Of a stretch of DNA of 64,000 nt, positions 63,555-64,000 are shown one piece after another. Numbering within the stretch: position 1 is the first letter of the stretch; every line of letters begins with the position of its first letter. The position numbers and the translations under genes were made by a program. The stretch lies in assembly GCA_964443245.1 (NCBI GenBank), contig CAYUEG010000005.1:1-64000 (forward strand). The letters are read 5' to 3'. Origin of the DNA: CANJDH01 sp964443245 (lineage in GTDB: Bacteria; Pseudomonadota; Gammaproteobacteria; Burkholderiales; JAEUOS01). The notes below the pieces were generated by a model. It did no database searches. It was not told the DNA's origin and saw only the letters and a list, made by a program, of their open reading frames with translations.

Positions 63555-64000
63555 GTTCCCCCACTGGAAACACGGCGTTTCCTGAATTTGTTGTACTGAT
63601 CCCTGCACGGCGCGCTTCTTCGCGGCTCACCGACAAGGTGCTGGCCGATATCGGCGGGAAGCCCATGGTGGTGCGCGTCGCGGAACGGGCAGCGCAAAGC
63701 GGGGCCTCACGCGTCGTGGTGGCAACGGATGACCGCGAGATCGAAGCGGTGGTCCAGAAGCACGGCTTCTCAACCGTCATGACGCGCAGCGGTCACCCCT
63801 CCGGCACCGACCGTTTGGCGGAAGCGGTATCGCTGCTGGATTTGGCCGATACGGCCATGGTCGTCAACGTGCAAGGTGACGAGCCTCTCATTGCGCCCAT
63901 GTTGGTCAGCGCCGTCGCAGCCGAGCTCGCCAAGCGTGCTGATTGTGCAATGGCAACCGCCTGTCATGCCGTGACCGAACGCGCCGATATGTTTAACCCC
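63551..64000 (+). CDS. kdsB: 3-deoxy-manno-octulosonate cytidylyltransferase, N-terminal part (runs off the window)
   Basis: KdsB activates Kdo as CMP-Kdo for LPS inner core synthesis. The first 150 residues are present from GTG 63551: FVVLIPARRASSRLTDKVLA with DIGGKPMVVRVAERA, VVVATDDREIEAVV, the SGTDRLAEAVSLLD segment, MVVNVQGDEPLIAP and FNP at the edge. The IPAR and GDEP motifs place it in the CMP-Kdo synthetase family. In the IPAR loop, SSRLTDKVL differs slightly from the usual STRLPGKPL. The C-terminus lies past base 64000. Confidence 0.92.
   Translation, partial: MSSPTGNTAFPEFVVLIPARRASSRLTDKVLADIGGKPMVVRVAERAAQSGASRVVVATDDREIEAVVQKHGFSTVMTRSGHPSGTDRLAEAVSLLDLADTAMVVNVQGDEPLIAPMLVSAVAAELAKRADCAMATACHAVTERADMFNP

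Overview
The window is a gene-dense, GC-rich chromosomal segment of a Gram-negative bacterium, most likely a betaproteobacterium (Burkholderiales/Nitrosomonadales type). The evidence is the long co-oriented block gyrA-serC-pheA-hisC-tyrA-aroA-cmk-rpsA-ihfB-lapA-lapB-ugd-hldA-hldD-(comEA-like)-cysM with mltB next to it, the murB/yajQ divergent pair, the xseB-ispA-dxs operon, exbB-exbD-lpxK-(ycaR)-kdsB, and an OmpA whose N-terminal WRT..WTPA module is of the type I associate with this class. I do not assign a genus. No rRNA, CRISPR array, prophage or insertion sequence was found. One tRNA is present. No gap between genes exceeds about 300 bp.

Layout. 1-6 kb: partial murB (-), yajQ and a duplicated retropepsin-type protease (+), then folE2 and the isoprenoid operon xseB-ispA-dxs (-). 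6-13.4 kb (+): an orphan Rieske oxygenase, a DMT transporter, a rhodanese, a citryl-CoA-lyase-like protein, then a cassette of GNAT acetyltransferase (-), DegT sugar aminotransferase and a TPR/GT41 O-GlcNAc-transferase-like enzyme. 13.4-22.5 kb (-): a run of poorly characterised, mostly envelope genes (DUF3047, TIGR04282 glycosyltransferase, DUF6644-like, DUF6152-like, lipoprotein aminopeptidase, alpha/beta hydrolase), then DUF3592, a molybdopterin oxidoreductase, a PDZ-less S1C protease and an HDAC-family deacetylase. 22.7-27.9 kb (+): MoxR-DUF58-TgpA transglutaminase-MltB. 27.9-46.1 kb (-): the conserved block ending at gyrA. 46.4-51.6 kb (+): a truncated OmpA paralogue, mtaD, ompA, rph, rdgB, hemW. 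51.6-61.1 kb (-): a CAT-anticodon tRNA, a second DMT transporter, rpoD-dnaG, an orphan TRAP binding protein, a PuuD-like membrane protein, sodB, xseA. 61.3-64 kb (+): exbB-exbD-lpxK-ycaR-kdsB (partial).

How the genes fit together. Most of the window is housekeeping: aromatic amino acid, serine, histidine and cysteine synthesis; LPS heptose, lipid A and Kdo synthesis (hldA, hldD, lpxK, kdsB, with the LPS-assembly gene lapB); and transcription, replication and translation (rpoD, dnaG, gyrA, rpsA, ihfB). Tight 1-4 bp overlaps (ATGA, GTGA, TTGA) show translational coupling in several operons. The most distinctive material is (i) a stand-alone copy of the OmpA N-terminal module placed upstream of mtaD with full-length ompA downstream, (ii) a secreted ComEA-like HhH protein with a roughly 180-residue Lys/Ala histone-H1-like tail, (iii) a single-chain duplicated retropepsin-like protease, (iv) the GNAT/DegT/GT41 glycosylation cassette with overlapping divergent start codons, (v) a YcaR/Trm112 protein lacking two of the usual Cys residues, and (vi) several perfect inverted repeats and a DnaA-box-like cluster. 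I saw no clear-cut new defence or mobile system. All functional statements rest on reading motifs, without database searches.
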